Part shown: one piece after another, positions 6,907 to 14,871 of the stretch | Layout of the letters: each line of letters opens with the position of its first letter | How positions within the stretch are numbered: position 1 is the first letter of the stretch | NCBI GenBank assembly: GCA_046496945.1 | Contig: JAWOGL010000052.1 | Span: forward strand, 1-21,077 | DNA length: 21,077 bases | Source of the DNA: Desulfonatronovibrio sp046496945 | Lineage (GTDB): Bacteria > Desulfobacterota > Desulfovibrionia > Desulfovibrionales > Desulfonatronovibrionaceae | Reading direction: 5' to 3' | The notes under the pieces: generated by a model | Databases searched by the model: none | The model's input: only the letters and a program-made list of their open reading frames with translations | Told to the model about the DNA's origin: nothing | Translations under genes and position numbers: made by a program

Positions 6907-7221
6907 ATGGTTGATAAAAGCGCCGTCATTCCGGCGATAATGCAGCGCCTGCAAAGTCTTCCTGTGGGACATTACCTGGACGTGCGCACCTACAAACGCA
7001 ACCGTTTTGTACTTTTCGTCAGAAAAGGGGAGGATGATTTTCTGATAATTGAAAACGGATATTTTCAGGAACGGTTTGATAATATTTCCCTGAAAAAAAT
7101 CAAAAAACTTTTTAAAACGCTTCTAAAAAAAGAATTCCCCCGCAGCACCAGAATCAGAATCTATAACATGGGAAAGTACCATGAGCAGGCAGCTGAAGAT
7201 GTGCAGCGGAAGATTTTATAA
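6907..7221 (+). CDS. Uncharacterised basic 104-aa protein
   Basis: The protein is soluble-looking and very lysine/arginine rich in its second half (ISLKKIKKLFKTLLKKEFPRSTRIRIYN), after a probable beta-sheet segment (FVLFVRKGEDDFLIIENGYF). Codon use looks coding throughout, and there is no overlap with another plausible gene. The Shine-Dalgarno is weak. A 15-base stretch near the start (6922-6936, CCGTCATTCCGGCGA) is identical to part of the intergenic palindromic repeat at 5536-5550, so the N-terminus may derive from repeat DNA. A nucleic-acid-binding role would fit the charge but is not shown. Confidence 0.65.
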   Translation: MVDKSAVIPAIMQRLQSLPVGHYLDVRTYKRNRFVLFVRKGEDDFLIIENGYFQERFDNISLKKIKKLFKTLLKKEFPRSTRIRIYNMGKYHEQAAEDVQRKIL

Positions 7222-7222
7222 T

Positions 7223-7515
7223 CTGCAGTGTATCTATTAGCCATATATAATGGTCAGCCAATGAATTTAAAGCCGGCCCTGGTTCATGTTTCGCCATTGA
7301 TGCGATGTTTGACCGTCGCTGGTTCCGTTCAGACAAACCAGCCATATTAAACACTGCCGGTTTTTTTCCAAAATATTCAAGACTTCCACTCCGGGATAAC
7401 ATGCCCAGCAAATGGTTTGTCTTACGGAACTACGACAGGGAGTTCGTATCAACAGAAACATGAATCGGGGCCGGCCGCTGGCTATGGTGAATAATTAACC
7501 TGCAGTGTATCTATT
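7223..7515. mobile_element. MITE-like element bounded by a 16-bp direct repeat
   Basis: CTGCAGTGTATCTATT occurs exactly at 7223-7238 and 7500-7515. Inside, GCCGGCCC...TTCATGTTT near 7272-7291 is the complement (about 18 of 20) of a stretch near 7456-7475. The right flank reads TATGGTGAATAATTAAC (7483-7499), a variant of the 13-14-bp end motif at 5450-5604. Bases 7230-7277 match 10227-10274 at about 40 of 47 positions. No convincing ORF was found in this roughly 300-bp gap between two convergent genes. Whether the 16-bp repeat is a target duplication or part of a tandem end cannot be decided here. Confidence 0.6.
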
Positions 7516-7521
7516 CTGTTA

Positions 7522-8127
7522 TCACAGAACTATCTCCTCCACAGCTTTTCTGGGCCTTGGATCCGGATTCTCTGCAGGATAACCGGCAGCCAGAAGAGCC
7601 ACCACCGCCATGTGCTCCGGAAGCTCAAAACGGTCCTTAATAAGCTTTTCTTCATACATTCCTACCCAGCAGGTTCCAATGCCCAGCTCCACGGCCTGAA
7701 GCATCATCTGGGTAATGGCAATGGAACAATTGGTTGCCGCGGCGCAGCGCAGCATTTCAGTTGAAGATTTTTTTGCGCTGCTGACATACTCTTCAATACC
7801 GGCAAGCATTTCAGGAGGCAGAACTCCGCTGTCTCGAAGCATGCGCACGCTGGCCCCGGCATCTTCAAGATAACGGCCAAGGTCTGCGCAGCAGATAAAG
7901 ACCGCTTTAGCCCCTCCAACCCAGCGCTGTCCCTTGACCGCCTCTCTGGCCAGCCAGGAAATATCCTGTCGGTCCCGGACAACCCTGAACCTCCAGGGCT
8001 GGGCGTTCAATCCGGAGGGCGCAAGCCTGGCCGCTTCCAGGATTTTATCAATTTCTTCACTGGTGAGTTCCCTGTCCAGAAACTTCCTGATGCTCCTTCT
8101 CCGGGCAATAGCCTGCGAAACGTCCAT
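7522..8127 (-). CDS. Nitroreductase-family flavoprotein
   Basis: The start is set at 8127, where AAAGGAG precedes the ATG by six bases; a longer frame to 8184 would overlap the upstream ATPase gene. The 201-aa product shows the family hallmarks RRSIRKF (FMN phosphate contact, 9-15), APSGLNAQPWRF near residue 36, and a C-terminal GIGTCWVGMYEE. Such enzymes use FMN and NAD(P)H to reduce nitro groups, quinones or other acceptors. It starts 16 bp after the CopB-type ATPase gene on the same strand, so the two are probably co-transcribed. The natural substrate is unknown. Confidence 0.88.
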   Translation of the reverse strand: MDVSQAIARRRSIRKFLDRELTSEEIDKILEAARLAPSGLNAQPWRFRVVRDRQDISWLAREAVKGQRWVGGAKAVFICCADLGRYLEDAGASVRMLRDSGVLPPEMLAGIEEYVSSAKKSSTEMLRCAAATNCSIAITQMMLQAVELGIGTCWVGMYEEKLIKDRFELPEHMAVVALLAAGYPAENPDPRPRKAVEEIVL

Positions 8128-8143
8128 AGTATACTCCTTTTGC

Positions 8144-10186
8144 TTATGTGCCTGCAGGTTCATCAATTCCTTCCGGCCTGTCAATCCTCAGAAGCTTGGC
8201 ATTGATAGCCACAATAATGGTGCTGAGAGACATGAATACCGCGCCCACCGCAGGAGAGATGACAATACCGTAGCCAAAGAGCACTCCGGCAGCCAGAGGC
8301 ATGGCCACCACATTGTACGCCGTGGCCCAGAACAGATTCTGAACCATCTTGCGGTGAGTAGCCTTGCCGAAACTGATCAGGGTGACAATATCAGCAGGAT
8401 TGCTTTCCACCAGGATAATATCTGCTGTTTCTGCGGCCACGTCAGTCCCGGACCCCACGGCAATGCCTATGTCGGCCTGGGCCAGGGCCGGGGCGTCGTT
8501 AATACCGTCTCCGGTCATGGCCACAAATTCTCCCCTGTTCTGAAGCTCCTTTATTTTGGCCTGTTTTTCATCCGGCAAAACCCCGGCTTCGTAACCATCC
8601 ATTCCCAGCTCATCCGACACGGATTTGGCGATTTCCTGGTTGTCGCCGGTCAGCATCCGGCATTTAATGCCCATGCCCTGCAGAGTTTTAATTGAACCAT
8701 AGGATTCAGGCCGGATTTGGTCAGCCAGGTGTATTGTCCCTGCGACCTGGTCATCTACCAGCACGTAAACTATGGTCACTGCCTGATCCTGCTTTTCTTC
8801 AGAAAAATCAATATTATTTTCCCGAAGGTATCCCGGGCTGACCACTTTTATATTTTTACCCTCCACTGTTCCCTGTATTCCCTTCCCTTTGAAGGATTTA
8901 AAATCAGATACTTCAGGTATCTCAATTTCCATTTCCCTGGCCCGGTCCAGAATGCCTCCGGCTATGGGATGCTCAGACTGTCTTTCCACTGCGGCGGCAA
9001 GCCGCAGTAATTTTTCTTCATCATCATTCTGTTCCGGTTTTACGGCTGTAACCCCGAACTTGCCCATGGTCAGAGTCCCTGTTTTATCAAAAACCACCAC
9101 AGATACTTTTCTGGCGCTTTCAAACTGGGTCCGGTTACGGATCAGCAGGCCGTTCTTGGCTGAAAGAGATGCTGAAATGGCCACCACCAGAGGGATGGCC
9201 AGGCCCAGAGCGTGGGGGCAGGCAATGACCATGACCGTGGCCGCGCGTTCAATGGAAAAGGCAGTACTCTGGCCGATAATAAGCCAGGCAGTAAAAGTAA
9301 GTGCTCCTCCGGACAGAGCGACCACGGTCAGAACGAAAGCTGCCTTGTCCGCGAGTTTCTGGGTTTTGGATTTGGCCTTCTGGGCTTCCTCCACCAGTTT
9401 GACCACTTTTGACAGATAAGAATCTTCCCCTGCTCCTGATATTTCCACCTTTAAGGAGCCTTCCTTGTTGATGGAACCTCCGATTACCTTATCTCCTGAT
9501 TTTCGTTCAACCGGTTTGGATTCACCTGTAATCATGGATTCGTCAACATAACTTTGACCATCGGTTATCTGTCCATCCGCCGGGATCTTTTCTCCGGGAC
9601 GAACCAGAAGCACATCTCCCGTTTTAAGCTTGCTGATCCGGACTTCCCGGGTCTCACCGTTTTCTTCCAGTACATTGGCTTTGTCCGGCATTAACCGGCT
9701 GAGCTTATCCATGGCTTTGGACGCGCTGACCACTGATTTCATCTCTATCCAATGGCCCAGGAGCATCACATCAATAAGGGTGGCCAGCTCCCAGAAAAGA
9801 TAGTCTCCCCTGAATCCCAGCAGAACAGCTGTGCTGTACGCGTAGGCAATGGTTATGGCCAGGCCGATAAGGGTCATCATGCCCGGGTTCTTTTCCCCCA
9901 CTTCACTGACCAGCCCGGTAAGAAAGGGCCAGCCCCCGTAAAAATAAACAGCGGATGAAAAAATAAAGACCATCCATAGACTGCCGGTAAACTCCAGGCT
10001 GTAGCCCAGAATATTCTGTATCATGGGTGAGAGAACCAGAACCGGAACAGTAAGGATCAGGGAAAAGAAAAATCTCCTGCGAAAGTCCTTAATCATCATC
10101 TGGTGATGGTCCGAACCATGACTTCCATGATCTTGATCTGAATGTTCCCCGTGTTCATGGTTTTCATGCTTTTCTTCTGGTGTCAT
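8144..10186 (-). CDS. copB: CopB-type (P1B-3) heavy-metal-translocating P-type ATPase
   Basis: This 680-aa membrane pump begins with a histidine-rich tail (HENHEHGEHSDQDHGSHGSD, 7-26), with no CxxC metal domain. Motifs in order are TGES (220-223), the transmembrane metal motif CPH (323-325), the phosphorylation site DKTGT (367-371), SEHP (404-407) and GDGIND (559-564). CPH plus a His-rich N-terminus places it in the P1B-3 (CopB) group, which exports Cu and sometimes Ag ions. M6-M8 residues YN (624-625) and MS(L)ST (652-656) are present. CAGGAG precedes the start. No CopA, copper chaperone or CueR-like gene is nearby. Confidence 0.9.
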   Translation of the reverse strand: MTPEEKHENHEHGEHSDQDHGSHGSDHHQMMIKDFRRRFFFSLILTVPVLVLSPMIQNILGYSLEFTGSLWMVFIFSSAVYFYGGWPFLTGLVSEVGEKNPGMMTLIGLAITIAYAYSTAVLLGFRGDYLFWELATLIDVMLLGHWIEMKSVVSASKAMDKLSRLMPDKANVLEENGETREVRISKLKTGDVLLVRPGEKIPADGQITDGQSYVDESMITGESKPVERKSGDKVIGGSINKEGSLKVEISGAGEDSYLSKVVKLVEEAQKAKSKTQKLADKAAFVLTVVALSGGALTFTAWLIIGQSTAFSIERAATVMVIACPHALGLAIPLVVAISASLSAKNGLLIRNRTQFESARKVSVVVFDKTGTLTMGKFGVTAVKPEQNDDEEKLLRLAAAVERQSEHPIAGGILDRAREMEIEIPEVSDFKSFKGKGIQGTVEGKNIKVVSPGYLRENNIDFSEEKQDQAVTIVYVLVDDQVAGTIHLADQIRPESYGSIKTLQGMGIKCRMLTGDNQEIAKSVSDELGMDGYEAGVLPDEKQAKIKELQNRGEFVAMTGDGINDAPALAQADIGIAVGSGTDVAAETADIILVESNPADIVTLISFGKATHRKMVQNLFWATAYNVVAMPLAAGVLFGYGIVISPAVGAVFMSLSTIIVAINAKLLRIDRPEGIDEPAGT

Positions 10187-10226
10187 ATCCTGCTCCTGGA
10201 AGTTTTATCAGAACGTTGAAATAATC

Positions 10227-10290
10227 GTATCTATTCACCATATATTATGATCAGCCACTGAATCTAAGGCCGGCTATGCTGAACAGTTAC
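10227..10290. repeat. Short element ending in variants of the GGTGAATAGTTAC motif
   Basis: The left end GTATCTATTCACC (10227-10239) and right end GCTGAACAGTTAC (10278-10290) are diverged inverted repeats of the same end motif as at 5450-5604. Bases 10227-10274 align with 7230-7277. It lies just upstream of the CopB-type gene start (10186), so it may sit in or near that gene's promoter. Confidence 0.6.
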
Positions 10291-10310
10291 AAATAATCAT
10301 CACTTGATAT

Positions 10311-10445
10311 GTAACATTCAACATATACAGCGTATGGCTGTTCACCAACACTGGATGCCGGCTTTCGCAGGCATGACGTTTTGCAACAGGCTGTCTTTGA
10401 AGTCAGTCATACCGGCAAAAGCCCAAATCCAGGTCTTCTTATTTG
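10311..10445. mobile_element. Second copy of the compound MITE-like repeat, opposite orientation to 5468-5604
   Basis: Read forward it begins GTAACATTCAACATATACAG, continues through CTGGATGCCGGCTTTCGCAG to a facing unit, and ends CCAGGTCTTCTTATTTG. The complement of 5604-5468 has the same blocks in the same order (GTAACTATTCACCACATACG, CTGGATTGCGGCTTTCGCCG, CCAGGTCTTCTTTATTCG). The lengths are 135 and 137 bp. It also holds GCAACAGGCTGTC (10383-10395), the complement of a stretch at 19563-19575. No coding is seen in the 10187-10468 gap. Confidence 0.65.
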
Positions 10446-10468
10446 ATCTTACCCAACAAACACGAAAA

Positions 10469-10759
10469 TTATTTAAATCTCTGCCTGGCAGACCGCAAAG
10501 CTTCATCCATAGCCTCAAATGCTATTTCAAATCCCGCTTTTAAGTCTTCCCATGCCCCTTCTCCGGCCTGTTCCAGTCTTTCCAGTTTTTGTCGGGTGTC
10601 ATCTCGTATCCTCTCCAGGGTCTGAATCTCTTCCTGGTAATCAATCCTGGCTTTTGCCTCAGCCTGGTCAGCCTTGGCCTGTAAACGGTCAATCTCCGCG
10701 TTCCATTCATCAATTTTGGCCTTGGTCGCCTGAATCAATGCTTCCCGTTTATCACTCAT
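10469..10759 (-). CDS. Small coiled-coil protein, sll1863-type stress family
   Basis: This 96-aa protein has a clean GGAGGTATAAA ribosome site before its ATG. Residues 10-70 are an almost unbroken charged heptad-rich helix (ATKAKIDEWNAEIDRLQAKA, RIRDDTRQKLERLEQ), and the C-terminus (GAWEDLKAGFEIAFEAMDEA) is amphipathic. Small proteins of this kind are annotated as sll1863-family stress-response coiled coils; the match is by pattern and composition only. It is divergent from the P2 ATPase gene across a 268-bp AT-rich region and lies upstream of the CopB-type gene in the same direction, separated by repeats. Confidence 0.7.
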   Translation of the reverse strand: MSDKREALIQATKAKIDEWNAEIDRLQAKADQAEAKARIDYQEEIQTLERIRDDTRQKLERLEQAGEGAWEDLKAGFEIAFEAMDEALRSARQRFK

Positions 10760-10943
10760 TTTATACCTCCGATTTATGTTTGGATTTTTTCAAAAAAAAT
10801 TAAAAGCACTCCCGAAATTTATATAATACAACTTCAGAAAAACACAAACCGGAACACAAATGTATCTCCGGACGGGTCAGGACCATGATAACCTGTTCCC
10901 ACTTTTTTTATTCTGAAAACCCGGCTATTGATAAAAAAGAAAA

Positions 10944-10972
10944 TTATCTTATTTTAAGCTCTGTTAAGATAA
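10944..10972. promoter_or_regulatory. Dyad in the divergent AT-rich region before the P2 ATPase
   Basis: TTATCTTA (10944-10951) and TAAGATAA (10965-10972) are perfect 8-bp inverted arms, with centres 21 bp apart (about two helical turns). They lie 55 bp upstream of the ATPase ATG within very AT-rich DNA containing promoter-like hexamers (TTGATA at 10928, TATAAA at 10977). This would suit an operator for a dimeric regulator, but the regulator is unknown and chance is possible in such AT-rich sequence. A small hairpin, CACAG-TGCTG-CTGTG (10988-11002), follows. Confidence 0.35.
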
Positions 10973-11027
10973 AATTTATAAATTTTCCACAGTGCTGCTG
11001 TGTCATCCAAGCAAAAAGGAATTCATT

Positions 11028-13778
11028 ATGACTCATAATAACAATGATGAAAACATCAGAATTGAACACCCCCACGCCCTTTCAGGACAGGAATGTCTGG
11101 ATGCCCTTGATTCTCAAAGAGAGGGCCTGGAACCGGACGAGGCTGAAAAAAGGCTGGAATCTTATGGACGGAACAAGCTCCCGGAAGCAGAACGCGACAA
11201 TATTATTAAACGTTTTTTTAAGCATTTCAATGATGTCCTGATCTATATCCTGCTTGTTGCCGCCGCAATCACCGCCCTGCTGGGGCATTTTATTGACACG
11301 GCGGTAATCATGGGAGTGGTAATGATCAATGCCGTCATTGGGTTTTTACAGGAAGGCAAAGCAGAGCAGGCCCTGGAAGGAATCAAAAAGATGCTGTCTC
11401 CCAGTGCCCAGATCCGCAGGGGAGGTAAATTTCACAAAATCGACGCGGTAAAACTGGTGCCCGGAGACATCGTACGTCTGCGTTCCGGAGACAAGGTGCC
11501 CGCGGATATCCGTCTGCTGCAAACCACCAGTCTGCGCATCGAAGAATCCCCCCTTACCGGTGAATCCATGGCTGTAGACAAGCATACAGAACCGGCTCCC
11601 CGGGATTCTGACCTGGGAGACCGTTCATCAATGGCTTATTCCGGTTCTCTGGTTACATCAGGAAGAGGGACAGGTGTAGTGGTTGCTACAGGCACTCAGA
11701 CTGAACTGGGAAAAATTTCCAGTATGGTCCAGGAAGTAGAAAAACTGGCCACCCCCCTGACCCTCCAGATGGCCCGTTTCAGCAAAAAATTATCCGCAGT
11801 GATTCTGGTAATGGCCGGGCTGATGTTTGCTGTGGGCTGGTTTGTCCACAAGTCTTCAATAGAGCATCTTTTTTTTGCCGCCATTGGCTTTGCCGTGGCC
11901 ACTATCCCCGAAGGTCTGCCGGCCATCCTGTCCATCACCCTGGCTCTGGGCGTTCAGCGCATGGCCCGGCACAAGGCTGTGGTCCGTCTTCTGCCCGCGG
12001 TGGAAACTCTTGGATCTGTTACCGTTATCTGTTCCGATAAAACCGGCACCCTGACCCGCAATGAAATGACCGCCCGGGCTGTGGTTTCCGCGGCCGGGCA
12101 ATATAAGGTCAGCGGCACAGGCTACGTGCCTGAAGGCCATATCAGCACTGAACAAGGTGACCACGCAAACCTGCAAAAGCATGAAGATATTTTCCAGATC
12201 ATTGAGATTATGGCCGTGTGCAATGAAGCGGATATTTTTGAGGAAGACGGACAATGGAAGCTGAACGGAGAACCCACGGAAGGGGCCTTGCGCACCCTGG
12301 GCCGAAAAGTGGATTTTGATGAGAAACCTTACCGGCAGCTGGCTGAAATTCCGTTTGAATCGGAAAACAAATTCATGGCTACTCTGAACAAAACCCCGGA
12401 GAATAAACTCAGACTTTTGATGAAAGGTGCCCCGGATCAGTTGCTGGATCGTTGCGACCAGCAGCTGGGAGCTGACGGAAATCTCAGACCTTTGGACCGC
12501 TCATTCTGGGAAGAGCAGATGGAAAAACTGGCCTCCAGGGGGCAGAGAATCATGGCTGCCGCATGGAAGGACAGCAGCACCGGCCGGAATGACCTTGAAT
12601 CACTTGCAGAGAAACAGGCCATGTCCCTGGAGGATGTGGAGCAGGGCATGGTGTTTGCCGGACTGGTGGGTATTGTAGATCCGCCCCGCCCCGAAGCCGT
12701 CACCGCCATCAAAGTCTGCCGGAAAGCGGGCATCCGGGTGAAAATGATTACCGGAGACCATGCAGCCACAGCAACGGCCATCGGCCGGGAAATGGGCATT
12801 GGATCCGACCGTCCGGCAATAACCGGTGCCGAGCTGGAAAACGCGGACGATGAAGAGATGCAGAAGCTGGCCAGGGACCATGATATTTTTGCCCGGACCA
12901 GCCCGGAACACAAACTGCGTCTGGTCAAGGCCCTTCAGGCAGACAACCAGGTAGTGGCCATGACCGGGGACGGAGTCAATGACGCTCCTGCCCTGAAACG
13001 CGCCGATATTGGAGTGGCCATGGGCATAAAGGGTACCGAGGCCACCAAAGAAGCATCCGAAATAGTGCTTACCGATGACAACTTTGCCACCATTGAATAC
13101 GCGGTGGAGCAGGGGCGGACAATCTACGACAATCTGCGTAAAGCCATTTTGTTTATCCTGCCCACCAACGGCGCGGAAGGACTGATCATTCTCACCTCCA
13201 TAGTTGCCGGATTTGCTGTTTTGCCCTTAACTCCGGTCCAGATTCTCTGGGTAAATATGGTTACTGCCATAACCCTGGCCGTGGCTATGGCGTTTGAGCC
13301 TTCTGAACCCGGGCTCATGTCCAGGCCTCCCAGACGTCCGGGCTCTTCTATTTTAAATATGTATTTCCTGTGGCGCATTGCTTATGTGTCTGTGCTCATC
13401 GGCGGGGCCACCCTTGTGGTATTTCATCTGGAAATGAAAATGGAAATAGGAGTGGACACGGTGCGCACTGTCTGCGTCAATACCCTGGTGGCTGGTCAGC
13501 TGTTCTATCTGTTCAACAGCCGGTTTCTGCGTGAGGCAGCGTGGCTGCCTTCCCGCCTTCTAAGCAACAAGGCGGCCCTCATTGCGGCAGGCACCCTGAT
13601 ACTCTTTCAGCTCATATTTGTTTACGCGCCCTTTATGCATATATGGTTCGGCTCAGCTCCCCTTGAAATTCGTCACTGGCTCATCCCCCTGGGCATAGGT
13701 TTGATGGTTTTTATCCTGGCTGAAGCGGAAAAAGCTGTTTACCGGCGGGTTAAAGGCATAAAAAAAACAAATAATTAA
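11028..13778 (+). CDS. P2-type cation-transporting P-type ATPase
   Basis: The start at 11028 follows AAAAAGGA by seven bases; an upstream in-frame codon at 10992 lacks a site. The 916-aa product has a cation-ATPase N-terminal domain (about 15-80), TGES (177-180), PEGLP in M4 (294-298), DKTGT (337-341), KGAPD for nucleotide binding (466-470), GDGVND (647-652) and about ten membrane helices. PEGLP and NGAE in M5 (714-717) match cation ligands of P2A calcium pumps. In M6, however, NMVTA (743-747) replaces NLVTD of SERCA, so one acidic ligand is missing and the transported ion (Ca, Na, K or other) cannot be assigned safely. A GC-rich hairpin follows the stop. Confidence 0.9.
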   Translation: MTHNNNDENIRIEHPHALSGQECLDALDSQREGLEPDEAEKRLESYGRNKLPEAERDNIIKRFFKHFNDVLIYILLVAAAITALLGHFIDTAVIMGVVMINAVIGFLQEGKAEQALEGIKKMLSPSAQIRRGGKFHKIDAVKLVPGDIVRLRSGDKVPADIRLLQTTSLRIEESPLTGESMAVDKHTEPAPRDSDLGDRSSMAYSGSLVTSGRGTGVVVATGTQTELGKISSMVQEVEKLATPLTLQMARFSKKLSAVILVMAGLMFAVGWFVHKSSIEHLFFAAIGFAVATIPEGLPAILSITLALGVQRMARHKAVVRLLPAVETLGSVTVICSDKTGTLTRNEMTARAVVSAAGQYKVSGTGYVPEGHISTEQGDHANLQKHEDIFQIIEIMAVCNEADIFEEDGQWKLNGEPTEGALRTLGRKVDFDEKPYRQLAEIPFESENKFMATLNKTPENKLRLLMKGAPDQLLDRCDQQLGADGNLRPLDRSFWEEQMEKLASRGQRIMAAAWKDSSTGRNDLESLAEKQAMSLEDVEQGMVFAGLVGIVDPPRPEAVTAIKVCRKAGIRVKMITGDHAATATAIGREMGIGSDRPAITGAELENADDEEMQKLARDHDIFARTSPEHKLRLVKALQADNQVVAMTGDGVNDAPALKRADIGVAMGIKGTEATKEASEIVLTDDNFATIEYAVEQGRTIYDNLRKAILFILPTNGAEGLIILTSIVAGFAVLPLTPVQILWVNMVTAITLAVAMAFEPSEPGLMSRPPRRPGSSILNMYFLWRIAYVSVLIGGATLVVFHLEMKMEIGVDTVRTVCVNTLVAGQLFYLFNSRFLREAAWLPSRLLSNKAALIAAGTLILFQLIFVYAPFMHIWFGSAPLEIRHWLIPLGIGLMVFILAEAEKAVYRRVKGIKKTNN

Positions 13779-13804
13779 AAGTCCGGGTTATAATCATGGC
13801 CGGT

Positions 13805-13834
13805 TCTCCGGGCCGGAAATCCCCGGCCCGGAGA
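13805..13834. terminator. Strong GC hairpin between convergent genes
   Basis: TCTCCGGGCCGG (13805-13816) and CCGGCCCGGAGA (13823-13834) form a perfect 12-bp stem with loop AAATCC. It sits in the 76-bp gap between the P2 ATPase and tupC, whose 3' ends face each other, so it probably serves both as a terminator. No long T-run follows on the plus strand. On the minus strand a T-rich tract is reached only about 35 bases later, at the end of the ATPase gene. Confidence 0.7.
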
Positions 13835-13854
13835 CAGGAAGCTGGCTCTGAAAA

Positions 13855-14871
13855 TTATGTTCCCAGCTGGACAGCTCCAGCTGCAAGTTCCACCAAAACC
13901 TCATCTCCAGCCACAATCCCGGAGGCGGCAATTTCTTTTCTGGCTGTCCTGGCCCGGAGGATAAAGCCCACGTCCAGCAAAACCTGAATACAGTCTTCTT
14001 CTGCGCTCATCTGCAGAACCCTGCCTGGAAGCAGATTTCTGCCTGTCATTTCTGTTGCCTGGCCGGGGCTGTAAATCTTTACCTTGTCCGGTCTGATAAA
14101 TATCCTGCAAGGCCCCTTTTCCTGGGCTTCCACTTCCAGTTCGGTCTTTGCGCCGACTACACACACGGTGCGGCCGTGCCTGCGCGCAACAGTGCCTGAA
14201 AGAATATTTTCACCGCCCGGACCGGTTATCCCGCCTTCAAGCATGAATATCATATTTTGGCCCAGCCTTGTTGCTTCCAGACGTTTATGCGTGGAAAACA
14301 CCACCGTGATTCCTTTTTCCTTCTGGATATCCCGGATCACGGATTCAATAACTCCTTGATTTTCCACGTCCACACTGGCTGTAGGCTCGTCAAAAAGCAT
14401 GACTTCAGGTTCACAGGCCAGAGCCCTGGCAATGGCCACTCTTTGAGTCTCTCCGCCTGAAAGCACCCGGGCGGGCGTGCGGACAAAATCTTTCATGCCC
14501 ACCCGCTCCAGACACTCTAAAGCAGTTCTGCGACGCTTGCCGGCCGGCTGGCCGCGCATCCGCAGTCCATACTCCACATTTTTCAGAACCGTGGTACTGA
14601 ACATGATGGGGTGCTGTTCTACCAGAACAACCTGTCTGCGCAAAAAGACCAGGGACTTTTCTTTCCAGTCCACTGCCTGACCTTTGAACCGGACCTGCCC
14701 GGATGACGGAGGACTTAAAAAAGCCAGGATATGCAGAAGAGTGGTCTTGCCGGATCCGTTTGGTCCCAGCAGGGCGTGCCCTTTCCCCACAGACACTTCC
14801 AGGTGATCGATATCCAGGACGGTTTTTCCGTCAAACACCTGCTTCACGCCTGACAGCTGATACAGGCTCAT
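13855..14871 (-). CDS. tupC: Tungstate ABC transporter ATP-binding protein
   Basis: This 338-aa ATPase has Walker A GPNGSGKT (36-43), Q-loop Q86, the signature LSGGE (137-141), Walker B VMLFDEP (157-163) and H-loop H195. After the ATPase domain (about 1-215) comes a C-terminal extension of about 120 residues (IFIRPDKVKIYS..., then GRVLQMSAEEDCIQVLLDVG). It resembles the TOBE/MOP-like domains of oxyanion transporters and may provide feedback control by the anion. Its ATG overlaps the tupB stop by four bases, so the two are translationally coupled. Substrate assignment rests on TupA. Confidence 0.85.
   Translation of the reverse strand: MSLYQLSGVKQVFDGKTVLDIDHLEVSVGKGHALLGPNGSGKTTLLHILAFLSPPSSGQVRFKGQAVDWKEKSLVFLRRQVVLVEQHPIMFSTTVLKNVEYGLRMRGQPAGKRRRTALECLERVGMKDFVRTPARVLSGGETQRVAIARALACEPEVMLFDEPTASVDVENQGVIESVIRDIQKEKGITVVFSTHKRLEATRLGQNMIFMLEGGITGPGGENILSGTVARRHGRTVCVVGAKTELEVEAQEKGPCRIFIRPDKVKIYSPGQATEMTGRNLLPGRVLQMSAEEDCIQVLLDVGFILRARTARKEIAASGIVAGDEVLVELAAGAVQLGT

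Noticed and set aside
6303..6914. A 203-codon plus-strand frame over the amidohydrolase
   Set aside because: The minus-strand frame carries all metal-ligand motifs; the plus frame has low-complexity, non-domain sequence.
7154..7461. Minus-strand frames in the 7222-7521 gap
   Set aside because: They lie on inverted-repeat DNA, overlap the end of the 104-aa gene and have no ribosome site or recognisable domain.
7934..8695. A 253-codon plus-strand frame across the nitroreductase/CopB junction
   Set aside because: It is antisense to two well-supported genes and has no family features.
10304..10625. Plus-strand frames over the 10311-10445 repeat and the coiled-coil gene
   Set aside because: The translation MPAFAGMT is the usual product of this palindromic repeat class and not a real protein; the second part is antisense to a good gene.
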